Numbered from the stretch's first letter, positions 1-12,774 are shown. The stretch is 64,000 nucleotides of DNA from Mytilisepta virgata (GCA_028015205.1 CM051510.1:27342580-27406579), one strand, 5' to 3'. Notes: generated by a model not told the origin, from the letters alone. Translations and numbers: made by a program.

Positions 1-376
1 TTTTTACCAAAATCCTGTTGCTTCCTTTTTTATTTCAACTTTCTTCCGAAACTCCCTTCCCTAAAAATCAAATGGCAGCTCCCTTATTTTGAATCACCAA
101 TTTGATATAAATATACCATGTTGGCGAGTAGCAATCCTGGCTGAATTTTCTGCAGTCTCAAACTGGGGATTTTCTGCAAATAGCACTCATCCGCATGGTA
201 TATTCCTATAATTCTACTGAAGATCTAAAGTGACACATCTTCAGTAAATATTGAAGACATTGCTCTGCTGCGGTCTGCTTCAGCTAGACCTACCATTTTT
301 ATTGTTTGGTTTAACTAAAACAAAAAACAGATACGGAGAAATCGGGTTTTATTTGTAGAAACATGGCATTTTCTCA

Positions 377-455
377 ACCGTTGAATTCGCCTACTACCTT
401 GGTGTTCACCCGAATGCCACGCCAGGTCGGAAACTTGTGAGGCGAATTCAACGGT
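377..455. repeat. Short hairpin, left-arm copy
   Basis: ACCGTTGAATTCGCCT (377-392) is matched perfectly by its complement AGGCGAATTCAACGGT (440-455), leaving a 47-base loop. The stem is exact over 16 bp. It may be a miniature foldback element or a structured transcript. No flanking target duplication is obvious. Confidence 0.7.
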
Positions 456-1129
456 AGACTAGATAATCTTTGAAAAATACAAAATTTGTCAAAAAGTTCA
501 ATTCCTCTAGACCAATCAGACTACAGCATTATTAAATTAAGTGGAGTTATCAAGCAAGATCAAATTAGATATGTTTTCTTGCAGTTAATCGAGTTCGCTC
601 AAGATAAGTTTAGATCAGTTCAGCACAGGTAAAAATTAGCATTGCATAATTCATTCTAACTTTTTTTCCCTAGTGCTTTTTGGAACAGTGGAAGAAGAGG
701 AAGGCCTTATTTAGATAACAGTTTTTGATTATAGGTAGTCTGAGACACAATTTCAAAATTATTTACGGGAGAATGAATGAGTTTGTCTCACCCAGGGTAA
801 GAGAAGCAAATCTCACACCTATTGAAATTTCACGCAAGTTTATCCCTATATTTTTGGTAAACGAGACACATAAAGCTATTAATATATTCAGATAAGTACT
901 GTACTAATTTATTGTTTTAATTTATTCCTGTACTATTTTCCAATTTGTGATTTTAAGCATAAACCAATTAGTACATGTACACCAACCTATCACAATTTGC
1001 ATCAAAAACATATTAAAATTATTTTAGGTATTGTCCTGACCACAAGAATCAAATAAAACACTTTCATTTTTGTCAGGTTTTCACTTATTTCCATTAAAGA
1101 AGACTACAAGTGCAAATATATGTAGAGGG

Positions 1130-1440
1130 GAAAAATATACCTAAGGAGAAAATCAAAAAACGTAATCCATTGGACAGACATACCCGGGAAGACAAATGAA
1201 CAACCACAAGCAACAAATAAACACTGAAAACAAAAAATCAATGAACAACACGAACTCCTGTAAAACCAGGTGCTCCGGAAGTGTAAGCAGTTCCTGCTCC
1301 GTATACGGCACCGGTCGTGAAGTTCAACAAAGTCAATCCGGTGGAAGTCACAAATCGGTGGAGGCACATGAAATGTTACGACAGTGGGGACAAGTCCAAC
1401 ATCATCTTAGATATTGGAACACTGTAGTTAATTGTTAAGT
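1130..1440 (-). repeat. Dispersed repeat R1 (left arm)
   Basis: A unit of about 320 bp that recurs in this window at 15620-15935, 34235-34555 and 61990-62325. It is recognised by conserved phrases such as 'ctgtcgtaayatttcatg' and 'tgtccaatggatt'. Open frames inside it are not conserved between copies, so it is treated as non-coding. I associate this repeat with mussel genomes from general knowledge. Confidence 0.8.
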
Positions 1441-1458
1441 AACATGAACAGATAACGT

Positions 1459-2175
1459 GTGAAAAATTTGGGTTTGTGGAAAAAAATAAAAATCCAGTCA
1501 GTATTTTTATCAAAAATTTCTTCCAATGTACGCAGAATAACTGAAAAGCAGCATCAAAAATGGAATAATGAACTAAATATTGAATTACAAGCAGAGGATT
1601 GGGAATGTATTCATTCTTTGCCTTTTAAATGTATAAAAAATAACAAACTGATAAACTTTCAATACAAACTTCTTTTTCGAATTATTGGCACAAACAACCT
1701 ATTACACAAATTCAAGTTATATGAAACACATCTTTGTAGTTTCTGCAATGAAACAAAGGAAACCATTTTGCATCTGTTCTGGGAATGCAACCTTGCAAAA
1801 AACCTTTGGTTAGAGATGAAGAACATTCTATTGAGAAGATGTAATTTGGAAACTCCATTATCGTCTACTGATATAATTCTTGGATCCACCACTTGTGACG
1901 ACTTTATTAATTTTCTCATTGTTCTCATTAAGTACTATATTTTTACTTGCAAAAATTTGCACACCAATCCTTCTTCCATTGGTGTAATAAGATATATTCA
2001 GCAAATATATAAAACAGAACAAATGTCTGCTAAATTTTATAAATCCCTTGCAATAGCTGAGAAAATTGAGACAAAAATGGATTTGTGTAAGCAATATCTT
2101 ACAAGGGGAATAACTCTATTTCTATATTTATTATATCTTATATTAGTATCATTGGATTGTTATTTTGTAATATAA
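1459..2175 (+). pseudogene. LINE reverse transcriptase C-terminal fragment
   Basis: An open frame of about 238 codons without a proper ATG start. Its middle reads like the C-terminal tail of a non-LTR retrotransposon polyprotein. A CCHC-type knuckle (C-x2-C-x8-H-x4-C) lies in CSFCNETKETILHLFWEC, preceded by the typical FQYKLLFRIIGTNNLLHKFK segment. No upstream reverse transcriptase or endonuclease domain is present, so this is a 5'-truncated insertion. AT-rich 3' sequence follows to about 2.7 kb. The stop is at 2173-2175. LINE origin is firm in type; the clade is not determined. Confidence 0.75.
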
Positions 2176-4240
2176 TTATAGATAGAATTCTTTTTTTTTG
2201 GAAAATTTGTTTTTTGGGTGCACTAATGCAGTGGATGAACTTTGGACTTTGCACCCACATAGCTATGTAAATCTAGGTGTCATATTTATTTGCCTCTTGT
2301 GAGCTATTTATTATAACATTTAATACATATTTTTGCCTACTGTATGTTACCCAGTTTGTGACCAAACAAAGTGTTCTCTCTCTTTCTCTTGCTTTTATGA
2401 ATCTAAGTCAATTATGAAATATTCAAAAGAATGATCCTACACTTCTTGGCTCTTAAACTGGGATAATTCATCATAATATTAACTACTATGGACAGCATCC
2501 ATTGTATATATATGCTTATTTTCGGTTGTTAATCCCTTGAAGCTCTCTTTTCTCATTGCCATTTCACACTTCATTGTTAAACCCGAATTTATTCAGAAAC
2601 CTTAACAACCATATTAATTTTTTACTAATATAGGAATGGTTGCTGTCCAGGATGGAACTGTTTAACTCTAAATTGACCATAATCAAATCATCATACATAT
2701 GTTTTTTCTTTTTTTTTTTTTTTCTTTTTTTTTTATAAAAATGGGTGTGGAGTGGGGATATAATCTAATCTAATGTAAGGCAAATTACACAGACAAAATG
2801 TGGTTTATTATTCAATATGTATGGGTAGAGTTGAAAAATAAGAAAATACAAAAAACAACTTGGACAGATTATTACTTTTGTACTTATTAGTATAAACACT
2901 GTATAACCCTTGGTTTTTATTTCCGTATGTTAATCAATAAACAAGGTGTTAAGTACAACGGCTCTTTTTATTCGCATGTAACAATAATTGTGATTGAATT
3001 TTCATGAATTTGATGTTATTAGTTTATAAGATATAAAAAAAGTAGTTTAGACATTTTCAAAGAATAGTGTTCGACTTTCTGTAATGATCACCAATTGAAC
3101 AGATAAAAATATATTATTAAATTCTATGGGTAGCTTTTTTATTCTTCATTGAATTGTTTTGCTAAGTTGATGTGTATTATATTTTAATTGATATTAAGGA
3201 AGGGTAAGCACGAGATTGAATACTATAAAACACAGTGAAGTGTACAATATGAATGACTATTCTATGATATCAATCAATTCAAGTTGAAAAATATGTTTGT
3301 CCTGTTTTTCTGACATTGTTCCTTCTAAATATCGCAGGTTGTTTTCGAGTAACAGTTGTGAACAAAAGAAACTGACAGGTTTGCTGCTTTGTACATATGT
3401 TTTGAATTTAACACGCTCGGCATTAAATTATTAATTGACTAATTAAATTAATTCAACCAACTAAAAATCCGTTTCCAAAACCATTTTCTATCGTTGTGTT
3501 ATTTTCCATAATTTATCATTACGGTAATTATTTTCGAACTTGAGTTGATCTTATGACTTGTAGCAAAATCAATTAAATCATTTAATTGGGGAGGGGAGTG
3601 ATGTTGATGCTCCCCCTTATCCTTTCATGTTCATGTGTATTAATTCAACATGTCGTGTAGTTGGTTGCAATTGGGTTGGAGAAAATTTGAGAATATCCTT
3701 AGTATGAGAGAGATTGTAAAATTAAAGCCCATATGTTTAAATCAAGCCACCATATTCCTACGATTATTTATAATATATTTTGGGAACAACGTGCGTGGCA
3801 TCAATCTACACTAATCAATTATCAACGCGATACATTACCTGTTTTACGTCAATCCAAACTGTTACATAGAAGTGCAATTAAAGGGACCTTTGTCACATTT
3901 TAGAATTTTTTCCAACTTTGAGCAAGAAGTAGTGTTCAATGTGACCAAACAAATAGATTCAAACATTTTCGAAGTAACAGTGTTAAATTAAACTTGAATA
4001 AAACGAAAAGATCGCGAAATGGTATCCATGGTATTCACATAATGAACACAAACATGTCCTACTATACACTGTCATGTTACCAATACCGTTTTATGCACAT
4101 CAACATAATATAAGTAAAGTCAAGAAATACCAAAGGGATATTCGAAGTTTATTAATTTGCTGTTTAAGTGTAATCCAGTAAGCAAGCTTTCCAAAGGAAA
4201 CTTTAGTCTATAAGATAAATTTTCAAAACACATAGCTTAT

Positions 4241-4289
4241 CCGTTTTACGTATCATCAGTACCACAAGAAATACATAAAAGGCTTTCAT
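4241..4289 (-). CDS. Mirrored leader exon of gene A family
   Basis: Minus-strand copy of the gene A first coding exon (12775-12823). It starts ATG at 4289 and encodes MKAFYVFLVVLMI, a hydrophobic leader. As in the right arm, the position aligned with gene B's GGTAAGT donor reads GGATAAG; a GTAAAA donor nine bases upstream (exon end 4250) would keep the same phase. Downstream exons would lie left of the window. If they exist, this is the 5' exon of a head-to-head partner of gene A. Confidence 0.5.
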
Positions 4290-5875
4290 GTTTCAAACAA
4301 AAAATACGAGATAACTTTCTAGGTATGTAATCTACGTGTAGTTATTGATCTTGTAAATTAAACAGCTTGTAACCTCCAATGTGTTCTTATTAAACTCATA
4401 CATTAACATGAAATATTTTGTATGTTAAAAAAGACATTTTTTCCAGTATTACACTTGATAACATTTCGGAATTTTTATTCTAATTTAAGCAAGCTTTGTA
4501 GACAACGTTGTTTGCTTTTCAACAGGATATGGCCCTTGTATCATGACGAGATGCGAATTCCTTTGAAGTCGGTTGTTCTTTAAATCCTGATACCCTTACA
4601 GGAGGTGGAGCTAAGTATACTACAACTTCAAATGTTGTAGTACATAGTAAACGTTCATTAAATCCTGATAACCAGCACAGTTACAGTGACCTAGAAACCT
4701 AAATTTTACACCATGTTTATAAATTCCTTGCATTGGACGTTTTATTATCATGGCATTGCTAAAGATGAAATAACAATAAATAAGGAACAAAACAATACAA
4801 ATCACCCATTCATTAACGAACAAACTTACATTTTCACCACAAAAGAAAAAAAAAAGGAAAAAGAGAAACCCTCCATGATGCATAAACAGCAAAATTAATT
4901 AACAATGACATATTATGTATTTCGTGTCATTTACTAAAAATTACAGATCAAATAAATGTTTAGACAATAGCAATCTAGTCATAAATTTCAACTCATATTT
5001 GGATTTTTTTCTCGAAATAGACAACGAGGGACATCTGAAGACAAACCTTTTTGACAAAACGTGATGACTTCGACTTTCCTATTGATAACTTTCCCTTCTT
5101 AATAGCAATATAGCATTTTTCATGATAAATTCAATATAATTCTGTCATCAGCATTTAATAAGTGACTACAATAGGTGGTAAATTCCTTACCAGTCTGTTG
5201 GTTAATACATCAATTAATTACCCCGGGTGATAATCTGACAGAAAATAGTATAGAAACACTGAAGAAAATAAAAACAAAAAGAAAACAATGTATATATGAA
5301 AACATGTAAAAATCATGGAAAAATCTCAAATCTCAGTCAATATTTCAAATATGAAGAATTTATCTCAATGAATTAATCTCCTTGTAGATAAAAGTTTTAT
5401 TCCTGCTACAAGAGTGTTCGCAATTCATATAAAAAACCAAACACACACACATACAAAATATTAGAAAAATTCCCGTACTACTTTATTTGAACTGGTGACT
5501 GAGTTCAAAGCTATGTGAAGAAACATATTAAGATAAAGCGTCCAAATCTACTTTCTTAATTTTTCTTGCAGTGTGTATTATAAAAACAATTTATAGTGTA
5601 CACTTTTTTGATGATGTCTAATTACCTCGGGACATGATTTACACACAGGATATACCGTATATGGAGGGATTGACAAAATTTTGAATATACACAGGTGTCA
5701 AGGTTATTAGTTTATCTCAGCATTCTTACATGGGTTCATAGTGTGTTATATAAGTTCGAATGGAATGATATACTAATGACTACAAATAATCTTCAAAATA
5801 TTTAGATTTAGAAAAGATTAAATTAAAAATTTGATCTAAAAATTATATGTTTTTACCTTTAAGCAAAAAAGGGAC

Positions 5876-6099
5876 AGTGGCGGATGCAGGCGGGGGCGGG
5901 CGCTCACACTTTAACAAAAATGATATATTTCCTGTATTTGAAGTGGAAAATGTCCCTAGAAGTTATATTACTAAGACATCTTGGGAAGAAATCACTAGTA
6001 ACTGAATACTTTGGACCCCCATCCTAACGTATTATTCAGACTTGCTCCGCTTGACAGACAGGTTTATGCCCCCTTCTAGAAAACCTGGATCCGCCGCTT
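5876..6099. mobile_element. MITE with GGCGGATCCAGG-type ends (left arm)
   Basis: About 224 bp bounded by inverted ends: AGTGGCGGATGCAGG at 5876-5890 and CCTGGATCCGCCGCTT at 6084-6099. There is no open frame. Ends of this type are common on non-autonomous DNA transposons in animals, which is general knowledge. Confidence 0.65.
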
Positions 6100-6580
6100 A
6101 TTCCTGAATTTGGTAGAATAGTCTTGGTTATATAATTTTCGCTTATCACTTTTCAAATTTAATTTTTAATTTATGACTACGAGATGACGACTAGTTCAAG
6201 ACAGAAGTAGACGAAAATTAATTAATTAATTTTTCGTAACATAATCTAACTGCAATTTTAAGAATACAATATCAATATTTTCAATTCTATACAAAATTGC
6301 TTATTATGCTGATTACTTATGTTTCAAATCTTTTGGAAAACTTACGTATGTGCTTGCTATGTAAATTTTGAAATCTTTAGAGCTGTATTGAACCCATCCC
6401 TCGGTCCAGTGGATTATTACATTTTATTTTGTTCTTTAGCTTACACAATTACTTGCACATTAATACACATTATGCCCAAATGAATTTATGAATTATAACT
6501 TGTTTTGTTTTCATGCAGTCATACATGTATTGAGTACTATTTACTTCAAATGAGTCTTAAAGTTGGATATGACTAAACAT

Positions 6581-6795
6581 CGAGTTCGAGTTCGAGTTCG
6601 AGTTAAAGTTAGGGTTAGAGTTAGAGTTAGAGTTCGATGTTAGAGTTAGAGTTAGAGTTAGAGTTTGAGTTGAAGTTCGAGTTATAATTCGAGTTCGAGT
6701 TGAAGTTCGAATGAACTCGAGATATTAATTTCTAATGTCATTTATCGAGTTAGGTTTCAAGTTAGAGTTACGGTTCGAGTTAAAGTTGGAGTTAA
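6581..6795. repeat. Degenerate hexamer tract (GAGTTC/GAGTTA)n, left arm
   Basis: Successive hexamers GAGTTC, GAGTTA and GAGTTG with one GGGTTA, i.e. variants of TTAGGG-like units, run for about 215 bp and are most regular at 6581-6700. Confidence 0.85.
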
Positions 6796-8236
6796 GATAA
6801 AGGCACTTGTTCCCTGTACAAATTTTTGTACAAATAGCGATGCCGATATTCTTACAAATTTTTTTCTAAGACGGAAATAATTGACGAATTGGAAGTTTTG
6901 TTCAAAAGACACTTTATTCACAGTTCACATGATGAAATCCGGCTATGTGGACCTTTATAGTGCTTCATCTGCTAATAAATTTAGACTTTTTATTTTTTTA
7001 TAAAATGTCAATGAGAATATAAGCGTTCTTTTATTCCGGGTGTAGCAAACAAGTTTACCAGACTCTACCATACGATCTTCAACATGTGGACGGAGGTACA
7101 TACACACTATATTTGCCCCAAATTTAGAAAAAATTTGAACACGACACATCAAGCCTACAAGTACTCTATACTACAAACAATATTTCAAACAAACTAGAGG
7201 CTGGAAGGAGCTTATATAAGCTCACCTGTAAACATTGTTAGTTCGGTGCATCCTTCGACACAATTTTGAAACTGGACACTCCTAATAATGATTTAGGCCA
7301 AATTGCCCACTGGATTTAGAGGATTTGTTAAAAGTGCATTCACATAGGGTCTAATGTGAAACTAAATTCGCCGGTGGTGGCCATCATGGTCGCGTAGTTC
7401 GGAATTACGGCACACCATACTGGAAGGGGATCATCAAAAGATCATCAAACTAAAGTTTGGTTGATACTGACTTTGTTGTTTCAGAGGAAAAGATTTTAAA
7501 AATTTCCTCCCCCTTGTCTATAATGATCCGGCAACTATCTTGGTTGAAGGTCGGGGACAACAGACACAATTTTACAAGGACTATTCTACCAAAGTTTGGC
7601 TCCAATTAGCCCAGTAGTTTCAAAGGAGATCTTCAAATTGTATTCCTCTTAGGGTTCTAAGTTTAAGTATATCGGGTCGTGACGGCAATTTTGGATGAAA
7701 GACGAACATGCCAGATAAAAAGTTTAAAAGGACCATCCCATAACTAATATAACCAAGTTTGGTTCCAATTGGGCCAGTAATTTTATAGGAGAAGATTTTT
7801 ATATTTAAAAAAATACAAAAACAAAAGCTAAAAATCGACTATGCAGGGGGAATAACTCCAAGATGGGTGATCTGATTTCTACTGAAATTGAAAATCAAGT
7901 AGATCTTGTCCTGTTAGTCGTTTTACCTTGCCAGATTTTCTATAAAAGGCACTTCTTTTAAAAACTACTGTATGACCCATATGCTCTATTTTTAGTAACA
8001 TAGACCATGTGGTTTAACTTGCGGCATCCTTTGACATTTATTTCTACTAGACACCCTAGTGATGACTCGGGCCAGGTTTGATTCCAATTAGCCCAGCAAG
8101 TTCAGAGTGTAAGATTTTTTTTAAAAGGTTACGACGACTGTGACGTAACCAAGTGATTGCAAAAGCTCACATGGCCTTTTTTGGATTGGAATAAGGTTAA
8201 ACTTTTATCTTTTTGACTATAGTGAAATACTTACAT

Positions 8237-8260
8237 GGGGGGGGGGGGGGGGGGGGGGGG
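8237..8260 (+). repeat. Poly(G) run of 24
   Basis: An uninterrupted G24 tract in an otherwise AT-rich spacer. It could fold as a G-quadruplex. Its length is likely to be variable or poorly sequenced. Confidence 0.9.
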
Positions 8261-8334
8261 TGCCTGAATCATTGTCGATTCCGACAGTACAGATTTCTAG
8301 TTTTAAATACATTTAGCCTATACATTTATTATTT

Positions 8335-9690
8335 TGTTTTACTGCTATATATTCGCAAAAGAATACCAAAGCCACAAATCAGTCGGAAAAGTTCATAAAA
8401 TTCGAAATCCAAGGAAAAGATAAAGTCATGAGAACGAACACTACAGACAAACACCACAAGGATACATGTATAACTAAAGGAATAAAAACATAATAAACTA
8501 GACTTAGGCAGTCGGAAACGACAGCTTTCCCCGCACTCCCCACATTTTGTATCCCTGTGCACCTTTTTATACCTTTGAATACAGGCTCAAATTTTGGAAA
8601 ATTAAAATTCTTAAACCTTAATGCACTTCTGCATACAGTGTATGACAATACTGTATAGAAATAAAATGTATAAAATGAAAAATGAAAGAAAACTTTCAGT
8701 CACCCACTTATAATTCCCAATTTTGAAATTTGACCCCATCATATTTCTAAACCTTATTGCAAATCTATATACTGTGTGTGACAATACCGTAAAGAAATAA
8801 AATACATAAAATGAAAAATGAAAGAGGAGTTTAGGTCACAAGCTTAAATTCCCAATTATGAAAATTCAACACCTGTAGGCTCCGAGTTCTGAAAATAAAA
8901 ATTCTAAAATCTTATTGAACATCTACATATAGTATGTGAAAATCTTTTATATAAATTAAATACATAAAATGAAAAATGAAAGAGGAGTTAAGGTCACAAG
9001 CTTAAATTCACAATTTTCAAAATTAGACTCCTGTAGGCCCCAATTTTGGAAAATCAACATTTTAAAACCTGATTGCGCATCTAGATACGGTATGTGATAA
9101 TACAGTATAGAAATGAAATGCATAAAGTCAAAATGAAAGAGAAGTTTAGGTCACAAGCTTCAATTCCTTATTTTCGACATTTCACACCTGGGGCCCCAGT
9201 TTTTGAAAACCAAAATTCTAAAACCTTATTGCGCATCTACATACAGCATGTGACAATACTGTATAGAAATTAAATGCATAAAATGAAAACTAAAAGACGA
9301 GTTTAGGTCATAAGCTTAAATTCCAAATTTTGAAAAATCGACCCCTGAGGGCCCAAATTTTCGAAAATGAAAATTTTAAAACCGTATTGTCCATCTACAT
9401 ACTATATTTGACAATACTGTATAGAAAATTAAATGCATGAAGTTAAAAATGAACTAGGAGTTTAGGTCCCAAGAAAGTGTGACGGACGGACGGAGAGACA
9501 GACAGACAGACAGACGGACAGACGAACGGGGGCGATAACAATATCCCCGAACTTTTTCGAAGTGCGGGGAACTAAACAAAAACTAAAAAATAAGACAGGA
9601 CAGAATCTACAGACATGTGAATTCCCACTAAAACCTGGGCAGTAACATCAGGTGCTTCCCAAGGGTAAGTATGTCCTGCTGTTATAATAG
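8335..9690 (-). repeat. Dispersed repeat R2 split by an insertion
   Basis: On the minus strand, 9690-9572 followed directly by 8526-8335 reads as one repeat, matching copies at 18470-18660 and 56950-57195 (shared phrases 'cctgatgt' and 'atacatgtatccttg'). The 8527-9571 element interrupts it. Confidence 0.6.
8527..9571. mobile_element. TIR element filled with ~157-bp tandem repeats
   Basis: Begins TTCCCCGCAC (8527-8536) and ends GTGCGGGGAA (9562-9571), a perfect 10-bp terminal inverted repeat. Inside are about five and a half units with a period near 155-160 bp (recurring 'aaaccttattgcgcatcta' text near 8754, 8913, 9072, 9224 and 9385). Next comes a GACA/GACG microsatellite (9479-9530) and a CCCCGAAC...GGGG hairpin at the right end. 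No transposase is present. It interrupts repeat R2, which supports its being a mobile unit. Confidence 0.7.
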
Positions 9691-10270
9691 CACGCGTCAA
9701 ATTGCAAGTGAGTAAAAGCCATTGAAGTGTCAAGTCCCCTGGGGTGTTAAATCCAGTGGGCAATTTGGCCTAAATCATTATTAGGAGTGTCCAGTTTCAA
9801 AATTGTGTCGAAGGATGCACCGAACTAACAATGTTTACAGGTGAGCTTATATAAGCTCCTTCCAGCCTCTAGTTTGTTTGAAATATTGTTTGTAGTATAG
9901 AGTACTTGTAGGCTTGATGTGTCGTGTTCAAATTTTTTCTAAATTTGGGGCAAATATAGTGTGTATGTACCTCCGTCCACATGTTGAAGATCGTATGGTA
10001 GAGTCTGGTAAACTTGTTTGCTACACCCGGAATAAAAGAACGCTTATATTCTCATTGACATTTTATAAAAAAATAAAAAGTCTAAATTTATTAGCAGATG
10101 AAGCACTATAAAGGTCCACATAGCCGGATTTCATCATGTGAACTGTGAATAAAGTGTCTTTTGAACAAAACTTCCAATTCGTCAATTATTTCCGTCTTAG
10201 AAAAAAATTTGTAAGAATATCGGCATCGCTATTTGTACAAAAATTTGTACAGGGAACAAGTGCCTTTATC

Positions 10271-10484
10271 TTAACTCCAACTTTAACTCGAACCGTAACT
10301 CTAACTTGAAACCTAACTCGATAAATGACATTAGAAATTAATATCTCGAGTTCATTCGAACTTCAACTCGAACTCGAATTATAACTCGAACTTCAACTCA
10401 AACTCTAACTCTAACTCTAACTCTAACTCGAACTCTAACTCTAACTCTAACCCTAACTTTAACTCGAACTCGAACTCGAACTCG
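10271..10484. repeat. Degenerate hexamer tract, right arm
   Basis: Mirror copy of 6581-6795, here reading CTAACT and CTCGAA hexamers. Confidence 0.85.
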
Positions 10485-10965
10485 ATGTTTAGTCATATCC
10501 AACTTTAAGACTCATTTGAAGTAAATAGTACTCAATACATGTATGACTGCATGAAAACAAAACAAGTTATAATTCATAAATTCATTTGGGCATAATGTAT
10601 ATTAATGTGCAAGTAATTGTGTAAGCTAAAGAACAAAATAAAATGTAATAATCCACTGGACCGAGGGATGGGTTCAATACAGCTCTAAAGATTTCAAAAT
10701 TTACATAGCAAGCACATACGTAAGTTTTCCAAAAGATTTGAAACATAAGTAATCAGCATAATAAGCAATTTTGTATAGAATTGAAAATATTGATATTGTA
10801 TTCTTAAAATTGCAGTTAGATTATGTTACGAAAAATTAATTAATTAATTTTCGTCTACTTCTGTCTTGAACTAGTCGTCATCTCGTAGTCATAAATTAAA
10901 AATTAAATTTGAAAAGTGATAAGCGAAAATTATATAACCAAGACTATTCTACCAAATTCAGGAAT

Positions 10966-11189
10966 AAGCGGCGGATCCAGGTTTTCTAGAAGGGGGCATA
11001 AACCTGTCTGTCAAGCGGAGCAAGTCTGAATAATACGTTAGGATGGGGGTCCAAAGTATTCAGTTACTAGTGATTTCTTCCCAAGATGTCTTAGTAATAT
11101 AACTTCTAGGGACATTTTCCACTTCAAATACAGGAAATATATCATTTTTGTTAAAGTGTGAGCGCCCGCCCCCGCCTGCATCCGCCACT
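10966..11189. mobile_element. MITE with GGCGGATCCAGG-type ends (right arm)
   Basis: Mirror copy of 5876-6099, so the insertion predates the inverted duplication. Confidence 0.65.
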
Positions 11190-12693
11190 GTCCCTTTTTT
11201 GCTTAAAGGTAAAAACATATAATTTTTAGATCAAATTTTTAATTTAATCTTTTCTAAATCTAAATATTTTGAAGATTATTTGTAGTCATTAGTATATCAT
11301 TCCATTCGAACTTATATAACACACTATGAACCCATGTAAGAATGCTGAGATAAACTAATAACCTTGACACCTGTGTATATTCAAAATTTTGTCAATCCCT
11401 CCATATACGGTATATCCTGTGTGTAAATCATGTCCCGAGGTAATTAGACAACATCAAAAAAGTGTACACTATAAATTGTTTTTATAATACACACTGCAAG
11501 AAAAATTAAGAAAGTAGATTTGGACGCTTTATCTTAATATGTTTCTTCACATAGCTTTGAACTCAGTCACCAGTTCAAATAAAGTAGTACGGGAATTTTT
11601 CTAATATTTTGTATGTGTGTGTGTTTGGTTTTTTATATGAATTGCGAACACTCTTGTAGCAGGAATAAAACTTTTATCTACAAGGAGATTAATTCATTGA
11701 GATAAATTCTTCATATTTGAAATATTGACTGAGATTTGAGATTTTTCCATGATTTTTACATGTTTTCATATATACATTGTTTTCTTTTTGTTTTTATTTT
11801 CTTCAGTGTTTCTATACTATTTTCTGTCAGATTATCACCCGGGGTAATTAATTAATGTATTAACCAACAGACTGGTAAGGAATTTACCACCTATTGTAGT
11901 CACTTATTAAATGCTGATGACAGAATTATATTGAATTTATCATGAAAAATGCTATACTGCTATTAAGAAGGGAAAGTTATCAATAGGAAAGTCGAAGTCA
12001 TCACGTTTTGTCAAAAAGGTTTGTCTTCAGATGTCCCTCGTTGTCTATTTCGAGAAAAAAATCCAAATATGAGTTGAAATTTATGACTAGATTGCTATTG
12101 TCTAAACATTTATTTGATCTGTAATTTTTAGTAAATGACACGAAATACATAATATGTCATTGTTAATTAATTTTGCTGTTTATGCATCATGGAGGGTTTC
12201 TCTTTTTCTTTTTTTTTTCTTTTGTGGTGAAAATGTAAGTTTGTTCGTTAATGAATGGGTGATTTGTATTGTTTTGTTCCTTATTTATTGTTATTTCATC
12301 TTTAGCAATGTCATGATAATAAAACGTCCAATGCAAGGAATTTATAAACATGGTGTAAAATTTAGGTTTCTAGGTCACTGTAACTGTGCTGGTTATCAGG
12401 ATTTAATGAACGTTTACTATGTACTACAACATTTGAAGTTGTAGTATACTTAGCTCCACCTCCTGTAAGGGTATCAGGATTTAAAGAACAACCGACTTCA
12501 AAGGAATTCGCATCTCGTCATGATACAAGGGCCATATCCTGTTGAAAAGCAAACAACGTTGTCTACAAAGCTTGCTTAAATTAGAATAACAATTCCGAAA
12601 TGTTATCAAGTGTAATACTGGAAAAAATGTCTTTTTTAACATACAAAATATTTCATGTTAATGTATGAGTTTAATAAGAACACATTGGAGGTT

Positions 12694-12762
12694 ACAAGCT
12701 GTTTAATTTACAAGATCAATAACTACACGTAGATTACATACCTAGAAAGTTATCTCGTATTT
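12694..12762 (+). promoter_or_regulatory. Conserved block upstream of gene A leader exon
   Basis: The text from 'acaagctgttta' to 'ttatctcgtatttt' is conserved upstream of gene B (45401-45476) and in copy C (31308-31380). It ends about 13 bases before the A start codon and 32 before the B start codon. It is probably promoter-proximal DNA or 5' UTR. Its function is inferred from conservation and position only. Confidence 0.45.
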
Positions 12763-12774
12763 TTTGTTTGAAAC

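Larger units (their letters stand above)
1..7318. repeat. Left arm of giant inverted duplication
   Basis: The reverse complement of this segment reappears at 9748-17062 almost base for base. The first bases of the window match the complement of 17041-17062, and the inner end TGGATTTA (7311-7318) matches the complement of 9748-9755. The sum of paired coordinates drifts only from 17063 to 17066 over 7.3 kb, so indels are few. Scattered substitutions exist, for example near 3930, 4175 and 4470. The arm probably continues left of the window. It contains a dispersed repeat, a LINE tail, a MITE, a hexamer tract and a leader exon. A transposon origin, a segmental inverted duplication or a haplotype mis-join are all possible. 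Confidence 0.95.
7319..9747. other. Spacer between the inverted arms
   Basis: This 2.43 kb is not mirrored. From about 7350 to 8170 it holds degenerate repeated text in which phrases like 'ccaattrgcccagtagttt' recur near 7607, 7768 and 8080, a transcript-like mollusc repeat without an open frame. Then come a poly(G) run, one dispersed repeat split in two, and the tandem-repeat element at 8527-9571. I see no gene in it. Confidence 0.8.

Noticed and set aside
6581..6795. True telomere
   Set aside because: Hexamers are mostly GAGTTC/GAGTTA variants with only one GGGTTA, and the tract is interstitial.
8213..8398. 61-codon ORF with polyglycine
   Set aside because: Translation of the poly(G) run and adjacent repeat.
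12154..12444. 96-codon ORF (and its mirror at 4620-4892) ending in VLQHLKL
   Set aside because: The N-terminal parts differ between arms because of a poly-T/A length change, it is rich in low-complexity Phe, and the last part runs into a hairpin. No splice or start support.
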